Part shown: positions 35,819 through 44,335 of the stretch, in pieces
Layout of the letters: every line of letters begins with the position of its first letter
Position numbering within the stretch: the stretch's first letter is position 1
Origin: Sphingomicrobium clamense
GTDB lineage: Bacteria; Pseudomonadota; Alphaproteobacteria; Sphingomonadales; Sphingomonadaceae
Length of the DNA stretch: 64,000 nucleotides
Assembly (NCBI RefSeq): GCF_019264355.1
Contig: NZ_JAHVAH010000001.1
Location: forward strand, 418,001 to 482,000
Direction: 5' to 3'
Made by a program: the position numbers and the translations under genes
The notes under the pieces: generated by a model
The model's input: only the letters and a program-made list of their open reading frames with translations
Databases searched by the model: none
Told to the model about the DNA's origin: nothing

Positions 35819-38800
35819 ATGCGCAAGTCCGCATTGATGATGTCGGCAAGCTTCATGGTGCTTTCGGCACCCGCATTTGCCCAGGAAACGGACACGGACG
35901 GGGGCGCTGCGGAAACCGCGCAGAGCGCGACCGAAGGGGCAGCCGTCGACGACAGTACGGCCGAAACGGAATCGTTCCAGGACACGAGTGACATCGTCAT
36001 CACGGCGACGCGCCGTAACGCAGCACTGTCGGACGTTCCGCTCGCCGTGTCGGCGGTGACCGCGGAAATCCTCCAGAATTCGGGCGCCAGCGACATCCGC
36101 CAGCTGACCCAGGTCAGCCCCTCGCTGCTCGTCTCCTCGACCTCTTCCGAAGCATCGGGCGGTGTCGCCCGTATCCGCGGCATCGGCACGGTCGGTGACA
36201 ACCCCGGCCTCGAAAGCTCGGTCGGCGTCTTTATCGACGGCGTCTATCGCAGCCGTACGGGTACCGGCCTGACCGAACTCGGACAGATCGACCGCATCGA
36301 AGTGCTGCGCGGGCCGCAGGGCACGCTGTTCGGTCGCAACACGTCGGCCGGCCTGATCTCGGTCATCACGGCCAAGCCGAGCTGGGATCCCGAAATCGCG
36401 GGCTCGCTTGAAGTCGGCAACTATAATCATCGCCGCGGCGAACTCTCGCTGACCGGCCCGCTGTCGGACACGCTCGCCGGGCGCGTCGACGGCATCTACC
36501 TCGTTCGCGACGGCTTCTTCCGCGACGCCATTTCGGGCCGCGACATCAACGATCGCGATCGTTACCTGATGCGCGGTCAGCTCCTCTGGGAGCCGAGCAG
36601 CGACGTCGAGGTCCGCTTCATCGCGGACTATGCCAAGCGCAACGAAGAATGCTGCGCCGCGAGCTACCTGCCCGCGCGCGACTATACGATGGCCGGATCG
36701 GGCCCCTCGACCTTCAAGAACCTGCTCGAAGGCCTTGGCGCGACGATCTACGACGACACGTTCGCCTACACGACAGAAGTCACGCCGGGCCGTTCCTATC
36801 GGTCGGACGTGACCGACTGGGGAGTTTCGGGTGAAGTCGTCTACGACTTTGGCGGCGCCGAACTGACGTCCATCACGGGCTATCGTTACAACGAATATAT
36901 CCGTGGCCAGGACGCTGACTACAACTCGCTCGACATCCTGTATCGCGATGACGACGGCAGCGCGTCGAACACCTTCAAGACCTTCAGCCAGGAGCTGCGT
37001 CTCCAGGGTGAAGCGATGAACGGTCGTCTCGACTGGCTCGTCGGTGGTTATTTCGCCAGCGAGAATCTGGTTGTCCAGGACAATCTGACGGTCGGCGACG
37101 ATTACAGCAACTACGCCAACTGCCTGACGGCGGTGAACTTCTCGCTTGACCCGGCCGTGCCGGGTGCAATCGTCGATCCTGCCAACCCGACCTGCTTCAA
37201 CACGGCAGTTGCGGGCGGCGTTCGCGCGGCGCTCGAAGCGCAGATCGCCGCGGCCATCGGTGGTGGCGATTTCGCGACAGCGGCAGCGCTTGGTGAAATC
37301 GTCGGTGCCCTGTCCGCATTCGCGCGCCTCGGCCCGTCTGCGATCGTTCCGGCCGACTTCTCGGGCGCGCCGTTCACCAACAGCGGCTACACCAACATCG
37401 CGTTGGCCAATGGCGGCGGTCCGCTTACGCTCAACGGCGTGTTCACCGACGACACGTACGACCAGCAGTCGACCAACTTCGCCATCTTCACCCACAATAT
37501 CTTCGAGATCACCGATCGTCTCGATCTGACCGTGGGTCTGCGTTACACGCGCGAAAAGAAGACGCTGGACGTCGATCTCAACGACAATAACAGCCTGTGC
37601 AGCTTCTTCTCGGTTGCTGCGCCGAGCCTCCAGACGCTCCCGTGCGTGGTCGCGGCGACGCCGGGCGGCAACTTCACGGGCAGCGACAGCAAGACCGAAA
37701 ACGAGTTTTCGGGTACGGCAGTCGTCAGCTTCGAAGCGACCGACGACATCCTCGCCTATGCGAGCTACTCACGTGGCTACAAGGCGGGTGGTTTCAACCT
37801 CGACCGGACGCCGCTGCTGCGGTCGAACGGCAATGGCGCGATCCTGCCGCAGGGCAATCTCGACGCGCTGAAGTTCGATCCGGAAATCAACAACGCGTTC
37901 GAACTCGGCTTTAAGTATGACGGTCGTGGGCTCGACGTGAACGTCGCCTTCTTCCACCAGACGTTCGAAGACTTCCAGCTGAACCAGTTCAACGGCGTCG
38001 CCTTCGAGGTCGCGAACATCAACAGCTGTTCGGAAGACCTTGGTGGAGCCGACCGTGACGGCCTGATCGGCACGGGCAGCTGCTCGAGCGACAATGTGCG
38101 TGGCGGTGTCCGCTCGCGCGGTGTCGAATTCGAACTGTTCGCGCGCCCCATCGACAATGTTCAGTTCAACTTCGGCGGCACTTATGCCGAAACCAAGTAT
38201 CGCGACAATCTGGTGGGTTCGGAAGGCATCGCGCTCTCGCCGCAGCTTTTCCAGCTTCCGGGACGTCGCATCTCGAACTCGAACGCGCTGTCGCTGACCG
38301 GCTCGCTGGCCTGGACCCCGCCGATCGGTAATACCGACCTGTCGGGCCTCGTCTATATCGACGGTCGTCATATGAGCTCGTTCAACACGGGGTCGGACCT
38401 CGACATCGAGAAGATCCAGGATAGCTTTCAGGTCTTTAACGGTCGTGTCGGCATCCGCGGACCGAACAATGCCTGGGCGGTCGAACTGTGGGGCCAGAAC
38501 CTCTTCAACGAGAAGTATGTGCAGGTTGCGTTCGACGCGCCGCTCCAGGGGCTCAACGGCTCGCCCGCAACCAACACGGCACGCGGTGTTGACGAGGGTC
38601 TCTACCCCGTGGCCAACCAGCTGTTCGGTGCGTTCCTCGGCGAACCGCGCACTTACGGCCTGACGCTGCGCGCGAAGGTCGGTCTCGGCAGCGATGCGCC
38701 GGAGCCCTACGTCGCTCCGCCCGAGCCGCCGGCACCGCCGCCCCCGCCGCCGCCTGCGACGATTACCTGCCCCGACGGCTCGGTGATTCTGGCGACCGAC

Positions 38801-38860
38801 GAGTGCCCGCCGCCGCCGCCGCCTCCGCCGCCGCCGCCGCCCGAACCCGAGCGCGGCTAA
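35819..38860 (+). CDS. TonB-dependent receptor with proline-rich C-terminal tail
   Basis: A 1013-residue outer-membrane receptor that imports a ligand with TonB energy. After the signal peptide (cut near APAFAQ) comes a linker, a TonB-box-like DIVITATRR, the plug (DVPLAVSAVTAEIL, ARIRGIGTV, IDRIEVLRGPQGTLFGRNTS) and the barrel, whose last strand is near YGLTLRAKVGL. Beyond it are about 60 extra residues: two polyproline runs around ITCPDGSVILATDECP. That tail is unusual for the family. The start is the ATG at 35819 after GGGGAGA. Codons favour CGT and GGT more than neighbours do, which suggests strong expression. Substrate unknown. Confidence 0.93.
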   Translation: MRKSALMMSASFMVLSAPAFAQETDTDGGAAETAQSATEGAAVDDSTAETESFQDTSDIVITATRRNAALSDVPLAVSAVTAEILQNSGASDIRQLTQVSPSLLVSSTSSEASGGVARIRGIGTVGDNPGLESSVGVFIDGVYRSRTGTGLTELGQIDRIEVLRGPQGTLFGRNTSAGLISVITAKPSWDPEIAGSLEVGNYNHRRGELSLTGPLSDTLAGRVDGIYLVRDGFFRDAISGRDINDRDRYLMRGQLLWEPSSDVEVRFIADYAKRNEECCAASYLPARDYTMAGSGPSTFKNLLEGLGATIYDDTFAYTTEVTPGRSYRSDVTDWGVSGEVVYDFGGAELTSITGYRYNEYIRGQDADYNSLDILYRDDDGSASNTFKTFSQELRLQGEAMNGRLDWLVGGYFASENLVVQDNLTVGDDYSNYANCLTAVNFSLDPAVPGAIVDPANPTCFNTAVAGGVRAALEAQIAAAIGGGDFATAAALGEIVGALSAFARLGPSAIVPADFSGAPFTNSGYTNIALANGGGPLTLNGVFTDDTYDQQSTNFAIFTHNIFEITDRLDLTVGLRYTREKKTLDVDLNDNNSLCSFFSVAAPSLQTLPCVVAATPGGNFTGSDSKTENEFSGTAVVSFEATDDILAYASYSRGYKAGGFNLDRTPLLRSNGNGAILPQGNLDALKFDPEINNAFELGFKYDGRGLDVNVAFFHQTFEDFQLNQFNGVAFEVANINSCSEDLGGADRDGLIGTGSCSSDNVRGGVRSRGVEFELFARPIDNVQFNFGGTYAETKYRDNLVGSEGIALSPQLFQLPGRRISNSNALSLTGSLAWTPPIGNTDLSGLVYIDGRHMSSFNTGSDLDIEKIQDSFQVFNGRVGIRGPNNAWAVELWGQNLFNEKYVQVAFDAPLQGLNGSPATNTARGVDEGLYPVANQLFGAFLGEPRTYGLTLRAKVGLGSDAPEPYVAPPEPPAPPPPPPPATITCPDGSVILATDECPPPPPPPPPPPPEPERG

Positions 38861-38884
38861 GGCCGAGGGCCAGTTCAACAGGGG

Positions 38885-38911
38885 AAGGGGCGTCTTCGGG
38901 CGCCCCTTTTT
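38885..38911 (+). terminator. Terminator between TonB receptor and glnD
   Basis: Stem AAGGGGCG (38885-38892) / CGCCCCTT (38901-38908) with loop TCTTCGGG, followed by a T-run to 38911. It terminates the receptor transcript and abuts the glnD stop at 38912. Confidence 0.85.
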
Positions 38912-41626
38912 CTATGCGGAGATGGCGGCTTCGAGCGCAGCCTTGAGCGTCTCGACTCGCTCGGCCGACAGCTTCCGCCCATGGTCGTCGGTCAGGTAGA
39001 ATGTGTCGACCGCGCGCTCGCCCCATGTCGCCACGTGCGCGCTATGCACTACCGCCTCGCTCGCGAAGATGGCGTGCGACAGGCGCGCGAGCAGGCCGGC
39101 GCGATCACGCGCATTGACCTCGACGACGGTCATGCGGCTCGACGCCGTCTGGCTGACCAGCACTGAGGGGGCGACGTCGAAGGCTTCGGCACGCGCGCTT
39201 AGCGGATCATAGCTGGGTGGCGCAGGGGCCTCGCTGTGGAGCGCTTCGACGATCGCTTTCTCCAGACGCTTGCGACGGCGCGCGTCGCCATAGGCGCGGC
39301 CCTGCGCATCGGTGATGAGCAGGTTGTCGAGCGCCTTCCCGTCACGGGTGGTGTGGATGCGCGCGTCGATGATGTTGGCGCCCGCTTCGCTCAGACCCGC
39401 ACAGATCCGGTAGAACAGGCCGGGGCGATCGTCGGCGAAGACGGTGACGCGGCTTGCGCCGCTATCGGCGTCAGGGGCGATGACAATGTCGGGGCCGCCG
39501 TCACCGATCTTGGCCTCGGCCTGCGCGACCTGGAGCGCGTTGGCCTGCTGCCAGTCGAGCGGTTCGGCGAGCCAATAGCTGTCGGGCAGGCGGCGACCGT
39601 GTGCGGCGATGGTCTTCGCAGGCCAACCCAATACGCCAGCGAGACGGTCTTTGCGCGCCGATACCAACTCGGATCGGCCATGCTGCTTGTGTCCGAGCCG
39701 TAACCGTTCCTCGGCCGCCTCGTAGAGCGTGCGCAGCAAGCGGCGCTTCCAGTCGGTCCACGTGCCCGGCCCGACCGCGCGAATGTCGACGACAGTGAGA
39801 ATCAGCAGCAGGCGCAGGCGCTCCGCGCTCTGCACCCTAGTGACGAAATCCTCGATTGTGGTCGGGTCGGCGATGTCGCGCTTCTGCGCGGTGAAGCTCA
39901 TCAGGAGGTGGTTGAGGACCAGCCAGGCGACCGTCTCGGTCTCGTGCGGTTCCAGCCCGAAGCGCGGGCCCAGTTCGCGTGCGATCTCGGCGCCCAGCTC
40001 GCTATGATCGCCGCCGCGACCCTTGGCGATGTCGTGGAGCAGGACCGCAACGTAGAGCGTGCGCGGGTTGGCGATCTGTTTGATTAGCGCGCTGGCCAAC
40101 GGATGGTCCTCGACCAGCTCGCCACGGTCGATCGCAGCGGTCAGGCCGATGGCCCGGATGGTATGCTCGTCGACCGTATAGTGGTGGTACATGTCGAATT
40201 GCATCTGCGCGACAACGCGTCCGAAGTCGGGGACGAAGCGCCCGAACACGCCCGCTTCGTTCATCCAGCGCAGGACGGTATCGGTGCTGTCCTTACCGGT
40301 CAGGATATCGAGGAATAGCGCATTGGCGCGCGGATCGTCGCGGACATCGTCCACCAGCCTCGCCTCGCGCGCAGCGGCGCGCATTGCGTCCGGATGGATT
40401 TCGAGCCCCTCGCGCTGAGCGACCCGGAACATCTCTATCAGGCGCACCGGGTCTTTGCGGAACCAATTGTCGCGTGGGACGGTGAGGCGGCCCCGATCGA
40501 GCGCGAAACCGTCGAGATGGCTGCGGCGACGTTTGAGGGTAGGGAAGGCGAAGCGGCGTCCGCGCTTGCCCAACTGCTCGTCGAGCTGGGCAAGAAAGAC
40601 GCCGGTCAGGTCGCCGACCGCCTTGGCGTTGAGGAAGTAAAATTGCATGAACCGCTCGACCGCCGATTTTCCGGGGCGGTCGGAGTAATTCATGGCTTCG
40701 GCGATGGTCTTCTGATGGTCGAAGCCCAGCCGCTCTTCGGCGCGCCCCGCAGCGAGGTGGAGGTGGCAGCGCACCGACCATAGAAAGCGCTCGGCACGCT
40801 CGAAGCGGCGAAATTCTCGCGCGTCGAACAGGCCTTTCTCGACCAGGTCCGAAGGGTGGTCGACGCCGAACAGATATTTGCCGATCCAGTAGAGCGTGTG
40901 GAGGTCGCGCAGGCCCCCCTTCCCGTCCTTGACGTTGGGTTCGACGAGATAGCGGCTGTCGCCCATTCGCTCGTGTCGTTCGTCGCGTTCCTTCATCTTG
41001 GCGGTCACGAAGTCTGCCGCGCTGCCCTCGACCACCTCGGCCTGGAAGCGTGCGCGGGTGCTGTCGAACAGCGCCTCGTCGCCCCAGAGGTATCGTGATT
41101 CGAGCGTGGCAGTGCGGATCGCCATGTCGTCGCGCGAAAGCGTGACCAGCTCGGATGGCGTGCGCACGGCATGGCCGACCTTCAGCTGCAGGTCCCAGAG
41201 GATGTACAGGAACGCCTCGATCGCGCGGTCGACCCAGGGCGACCGATGGTCGGGGACCAGCAGCAACAGGTCGAGGTCGCTATAAGGCGCCATCTCTCCG
41301 CGTCCCGTGCCGCCGACGCCGGCAATGGCGACGCGATCGCCTTCGGCGCGTCCGTCGACCAGTCGGCGCGCTGCAATATCCCACGCGAGCCGCACCAGCT
41401 GGTCCGCGAGAAAAGCATAGGAGGCGGCGTGCACGCGTCCGCGCCCCGGTTCATCGGTCAGGCGTTTCGCAATCTCGTCCCGACCATGGTCGAGCGCGTC
41501 GGCCAGGATCGCGACCGCCTTGTCGCGGAGCTGCTCGTCTGCCAGCGCCTTGATCCGGTCGCTGATCGCGCGCCGATCGATGATGTCGCGGCGATCGTCG
41601 ACCAAGGGGAGCCGTAGCGGCTTCAT
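38912..41626 (-). CDS. glnD: [Protein-PII] uridylyltransferase / uridylyl-removing enzyme
   Basis: A 904-residue nitrogen sensor that adds UMP to PII when glutamine is low and removes it when high. Domains in order: nucleotidyltransferase with GVGGTGRGEMAPYSDLDLLL near residue 104, a helical linker, the HD domain (LLHDIAKGRGGDHSELG, with YHHYTVDEHT before it) and two C-terminal ACT domains (VTVFADDRPGLFYRICAG and VVEVNARDRAGLLARLSHA) that bind glutamine. Coupled to mutS by ATGA at 41623-41626. Confidence 0.96.
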   Translation of the reverse strand: MKPLRLPLVDDRRDIIDRRAISDRIKALADEQLRDKAVAILADALDHGRDEIAKRLTDEPGRGRVHAASYAFLADQLVRLAWDIAARRLVDGRAEGDRVAIAGVGGTGRGEMAPYSDLDLLLLVPDHRSPWVDRAIEAFLYILWDLQLKVGHAVRTPSELVTLSRDDMAIRTATLESRYLWGDEALFDSTRARFQAEVVEGSAADFVTAKMKERDERHERMGDSRYLVEPNVKDGKGGLRDLHTLYWIGKYLFGVDHPSDLVEKGLFDAREFRRFERAERFLWSVRCHLHLAAGRAEERLGFDHQKTIAEAMNYSDRPGKSAVERFMQFYFLNAKAVGDLTGVFLAQLDEQLGKRGRRFAFPTLKRRRSHLDGFALDRGRLTVPRDNWFRKDPVRLIEMFRVAQREGLEIHPDAMRAAAREARLVDDVRDDPRANALFLDILTGKDSTDTVLRWMNEAGVFGRFVPDFGRVVAQMQFDMYHHYTVDEHTIRAIGLTAAIDRGELVEDHPLASALIKQIANPRTLYVAVLLHDIAKGRGGDHSELGAEIARELGPRFGLEPHETETVAWLVLNHLLMSFTAQKRDIADPTTIEDFVTRVQSAERLRLLLILTVVDIRAVGPGTWTDWKRRLLRTLYEAAEERLRLGHKQHGRSELVSARKDRLAGVLGWPAKTIAAHGRRLPDSYWLAEPLDWQQANALQVAQAEAKIGDGGPDIVIAPDADSGASRVTVFADDRPGLFYRICAGLSEAGANIIDARIHTTRDGKALDNLLITDAQGRAYGDARRRKRLEKAIVEALHSEAPAPPSYDPLSARAEAFDVAPSVLVSQTASSRMTVVEVNARDRAGLLARLSHAIFASEAVVHSAHVATWGERAVDTFYLTDDHGRKLSAERVETLKAALEAAISA

Positions 41627-44217
41627 TCGCGTGCCAGCGCTTTCAGGCGGTAGAGTGCGTCGAGCGCCTCGCGCGGGGTCAGGCTGTCGGGATCGAGCTC
41701 GTCGATGGCCTCGGCAAGCGGGTCGGCCTCGGGCTGCTCGGGTGCCGCCGCGAACAAGGGCAAGGCGTCGAGCCCCGCAGCGATCCCGCCGGTTTGCGAG
41801 CGGCCTTCCTCCAATTTCTCGAGCACTGCCTTGGCGCGTGACAGGAGTTTGGGGGGCAGGCCGGCCAGCTTGGCGACCGCGATACCGTAACTGCGGTCCG
41901 CAGCGCCGTCTGCGACTTCGTGGAGCAGGACGAGGTCGCCCTTATATTCGCGGGCGCGGACGTGATGGAGCGACAAGGCATCGAGCCGTTCGGCGAGGCG
42001 GGTGAGCTCGTGATAGTGGGTCGCGAAAAGCGTCCGCGCCTGAATGTCGTCATGCATCGCCTCGGTCACGCCCCAGGCAATGGCGAGCCCGTCATAAGTC
42101 GACGTGCCGCGCCCGATCTCGTCGAGGATGACTAGGCTGTTCTTCGTGGCCTGCGCCAGGATGGCCGCCGTCTCCACCATTTCGACCATGAAGGTCGAGC
42201 GGCCACGCGCAAGATTGTCGGATGCTCCGACGCGGCTGAACAGCCGGTCGACGATGCCGATGCGCGCCTTCGCGGCCGGTACGTAGCTTCCGCATTGGGC
42301 GAGCAGGCTGATCAGCGCGACCTGGCGCAGGAAGGTCGACTTGCCGCCCATGTTGGGGCCGGTGATGAGCCACAGCCGGTCTTGCGGCCCTAGCGCGCAA
42401 TCGTTGGCGACGAAGCGTTCACCCTCCGCCTCGAGCGCCGCCTCGACCACCGGATGGCGGCCACCCTCAATCTCGAGACAGGGCTGGTCCTCGAGCGCGG
42501 GGAGGGTCCAGCCGCCTTCGATCGCGCGCGCGGCATGGCTGGCGGCGACGTCGATACGGGCGATGGCGTCGGCAGTGCGGGCGATGCGCGGTGCGGCAGC
42601 AACGGCGGTGTCGGTCAGTGCGGCTAAGTGGCGCTGTTCGCTCGCCAGCGCCTCGCCGCCCGCTTCCGTCAGGCGGCGTGCCTCCTCGTGAAGATCGGGC
42701 GAGTTGAACCGCACCGCGCTCGCCATGGTCTGGCGATGGGTAAAGCCCGAATCTTCCTCCATCAGTTTGGGCGCGTGCTTGGCCGGGACCTCAATATGAT
42801 AGCCCAGAACATTGTTGTGCCGGATCTTGAGCGCGGCGATGCCGGTCTGCTCGCGATATTTCGCCTCCAGACCGGCAATAGCCTTGCGCCCGCCCGCCGC
42901 CGCAGCGCGCAATTCGTCGAGCTCGGCATCGAAACCTTCCGCGATGGCGCCGCCCTTAGCAGCATCGAGTGGCGGGCTTTCGACCAGCGCGCGCGCGAAC
43001 AGGTCGATCAGGCTGTCATGGCCACCGCAGTCGGGCAAAAGGCTGGCGAGCAGGTCGGGGAGCCTTTCGCCTTCGCCCAACTTGCACGCCAGTTCGTCGG
43101 CCGCCTTAAGCCCATCGCGCAGCTGCGCGAGATCCCGAGGTCCGTGGCGTCCCGCAACGATGCGCCCCAGCGCGCGCGCGATGTCGGGCATCGCTTTCAG
43201 ACGACTTCGGGCATCTTCGCGCACCAGCTGGTCCTCGGCGAAATGCTGGACCAATGCGAGGCGCGCCTCGATCTGCGCGCGGTCGGTGAGCGGCGCGGCG
43301 AGGTCGTCGGCCAGTAACCGGCGGCCGCCCGGCGTGGTGCAGCGGTCGATGCAGTGGAGCAGGCTGCCTTTGATCCCGCCCTGCGCCGAGCGCGTCAATT
43401 CGAGGCTCTCCCGGCTGGCAGGGTCGATGGCCATGCGCCGCGCGCGTTCGATGCGGCGCGGGGCGGCGAGGAAGCTGGCGGCCTCTTTCTGCGTCGCGTC
43501 GAGATAGGTGAGCAGCCCGCCCGCCGCGGCCAGTTCGGCACGGCTGGGCGATCCGAACCCGTCGAGCGTCTTGACGCCGAAGCGCGACTTGAGCGCTCGC
43601 TCGCCCTCAACGCTGTCGAAGCCGCCCTGGCCGCGCCCCGTGGCGACGCCCGGCACCTTGTCCTCGGCGATGACTTCGGCGGCGTCGAGCCGTGCCAGCT
43701 CGGCGGTGAGGTCACCCGGACCACACGCGACCAGCTCGAAGCGTCCGGTCGAGATGTCGGCGGCGGCGATGGCATAGTCCTCGCCCGCCTTGCCAACCGC
43801 AGCCAGCCAGTTGGCGCTGCCCGCCTCGAGCAGGCTTTCCTCGGTCAGCGTGCCCGGGGTGACGAGACGGATGATCGCGCGTTTCACCAGCGCTTTCGAC
43901 CCGCCGCGCGCCTTGGCCTCGGCCGGCGTTTCGACCTGTTCGGCGATGGCGACGCGGTGGCCGTTCCGGATGAGCTTGGCGAGATAGCTCTCGGCGGCAT
44001 GGACCGGTACGCCGCACATCGGCACGTCCTGCCCCTTCTCCTTGCCACGCTTGGTCAGCGCGATGTCGAGGCAGGAGGCGGCGACCTTGGCATCGTCGAA
44101 GAACAGCTCGAAAAAGTCGCCCATGCGATAGAAGAGCAAAGCGTCTCCGGCCTCCGCCTTGAGCGTTTCATATTGCGCCATCATCGGCGTCCTTTTGGGA
44201 GAATCATCGCGTGCCAT
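41623..44217 (-). CDS. mutS: DNA mismatch repair protein MutS
   Basis: An 864-residue mismatch-recognition ATPase. The mismatch-binding domain is intact, with MMAQYETLKAEAGDALLFYR and GDFFELFFDDAK (the Phe-x-Glu wedge is FFEL). Later parts include the clamp and lever, Walker A ITGPNMGGKSTFLRQ, Walker B VILDEIGRGTSTYDGLAIAW and the helix-turn-helix KLAGLPPKLLSRAK. The C-terminal end (PREALDALYRLKALAR) matches the tetramerisation region. It starts at the ATG at 44217, divergent from the malic enzyme gene. Confidence 0.97.
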   Translation of the reverse strand: MARDDSPKRTPMMAQYETLKAEAGDALLFYRMGDFFELFFDDAKVAASCLDIALTKRGKEKGQDVPMCGVPVHAAESYLAKLIRNGHRVAIAEQVETPAEAKARGGSKALVKRAIIRLVTPGTLTEESLLEAGSANWLAAVGKAGEDYAIAAADISTGRFELVACGPGDLTAELARLDAAEVIAEDKVPGVATGRGQGGFDSVEGERALKSRFGVKTLDGFGSPSRAELAAAGGLLTYLDATQKEAASFLAAPRRIERARRMAIDPASRESLELTRSAQGGIKGSLLHCIDRCTTPGGRRLLADDLAAPLTDRAQIEARLALVQHFAEDQLVREDARSRLKAMPDIARALGRIVAGRHGPRDLAQLRDGLKAADELACKLGEGERLPDLLASLLPDCGGHDSLIDLFARALVESPPLDAAKGGAIAEGFDAELDELRAAAAGGRKAIAGLEAKYREQTGIAALKIRHNNVLGYHIEVPAKHAPKLMEEDSGFTHRQTMASAVRFNSPDLHEEARRLTEAGGEALASEQRHLAALTDTAVAAAPRIARTADAIARIDVAASHAARAIEGGWTLPALEDQPCLEIEGGRHPVVEAALEAEGERFVANDCALGPQDRLWLITGPNMGGKSTFLRQVALISLLAQCGSYVPAAKARIGIVDRLFSRVGASDNLARGRSTFMVEMVETAAILAQATKNSLVILDEIGRGTSTYDGLAIAWGVTEAMHDDIQARTLFATHYHELTRLAERLDALSLHHVRAREYKGDLVLLHEVADGAADRSYGIAVAKLAGLPPKLLSRAKAVLEKLEEGRSQTGGIAAGLDALPLFAAAPEQPEADPLAEAIDELDPDSLTPREALDALYRLKALARE

Positions 44218-44335
44218 GTTCGCGTTCGAGACTAGCCCCTAACGCGCCCCCGCGCCACAGGCCGAACAGAGCTTTTGGCGTGACTCTGCCCCTTCGCTTC
44301 CCCTATGCGCACCCCTCGAGAGGAAAGAGCGACAT

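Noticed and set aside
35804..37495. 563-codon open frame opposite the TonB receptor
   Set aside because: Antisense shadow of a gene with strong codon bias; no motifs.
38700..38855. Polyproline coding repeats taken as a CRISPR or satellite
   Set aside because: They are CCG/CCC codon runs in frame with the receptor; no spacers or regular units.
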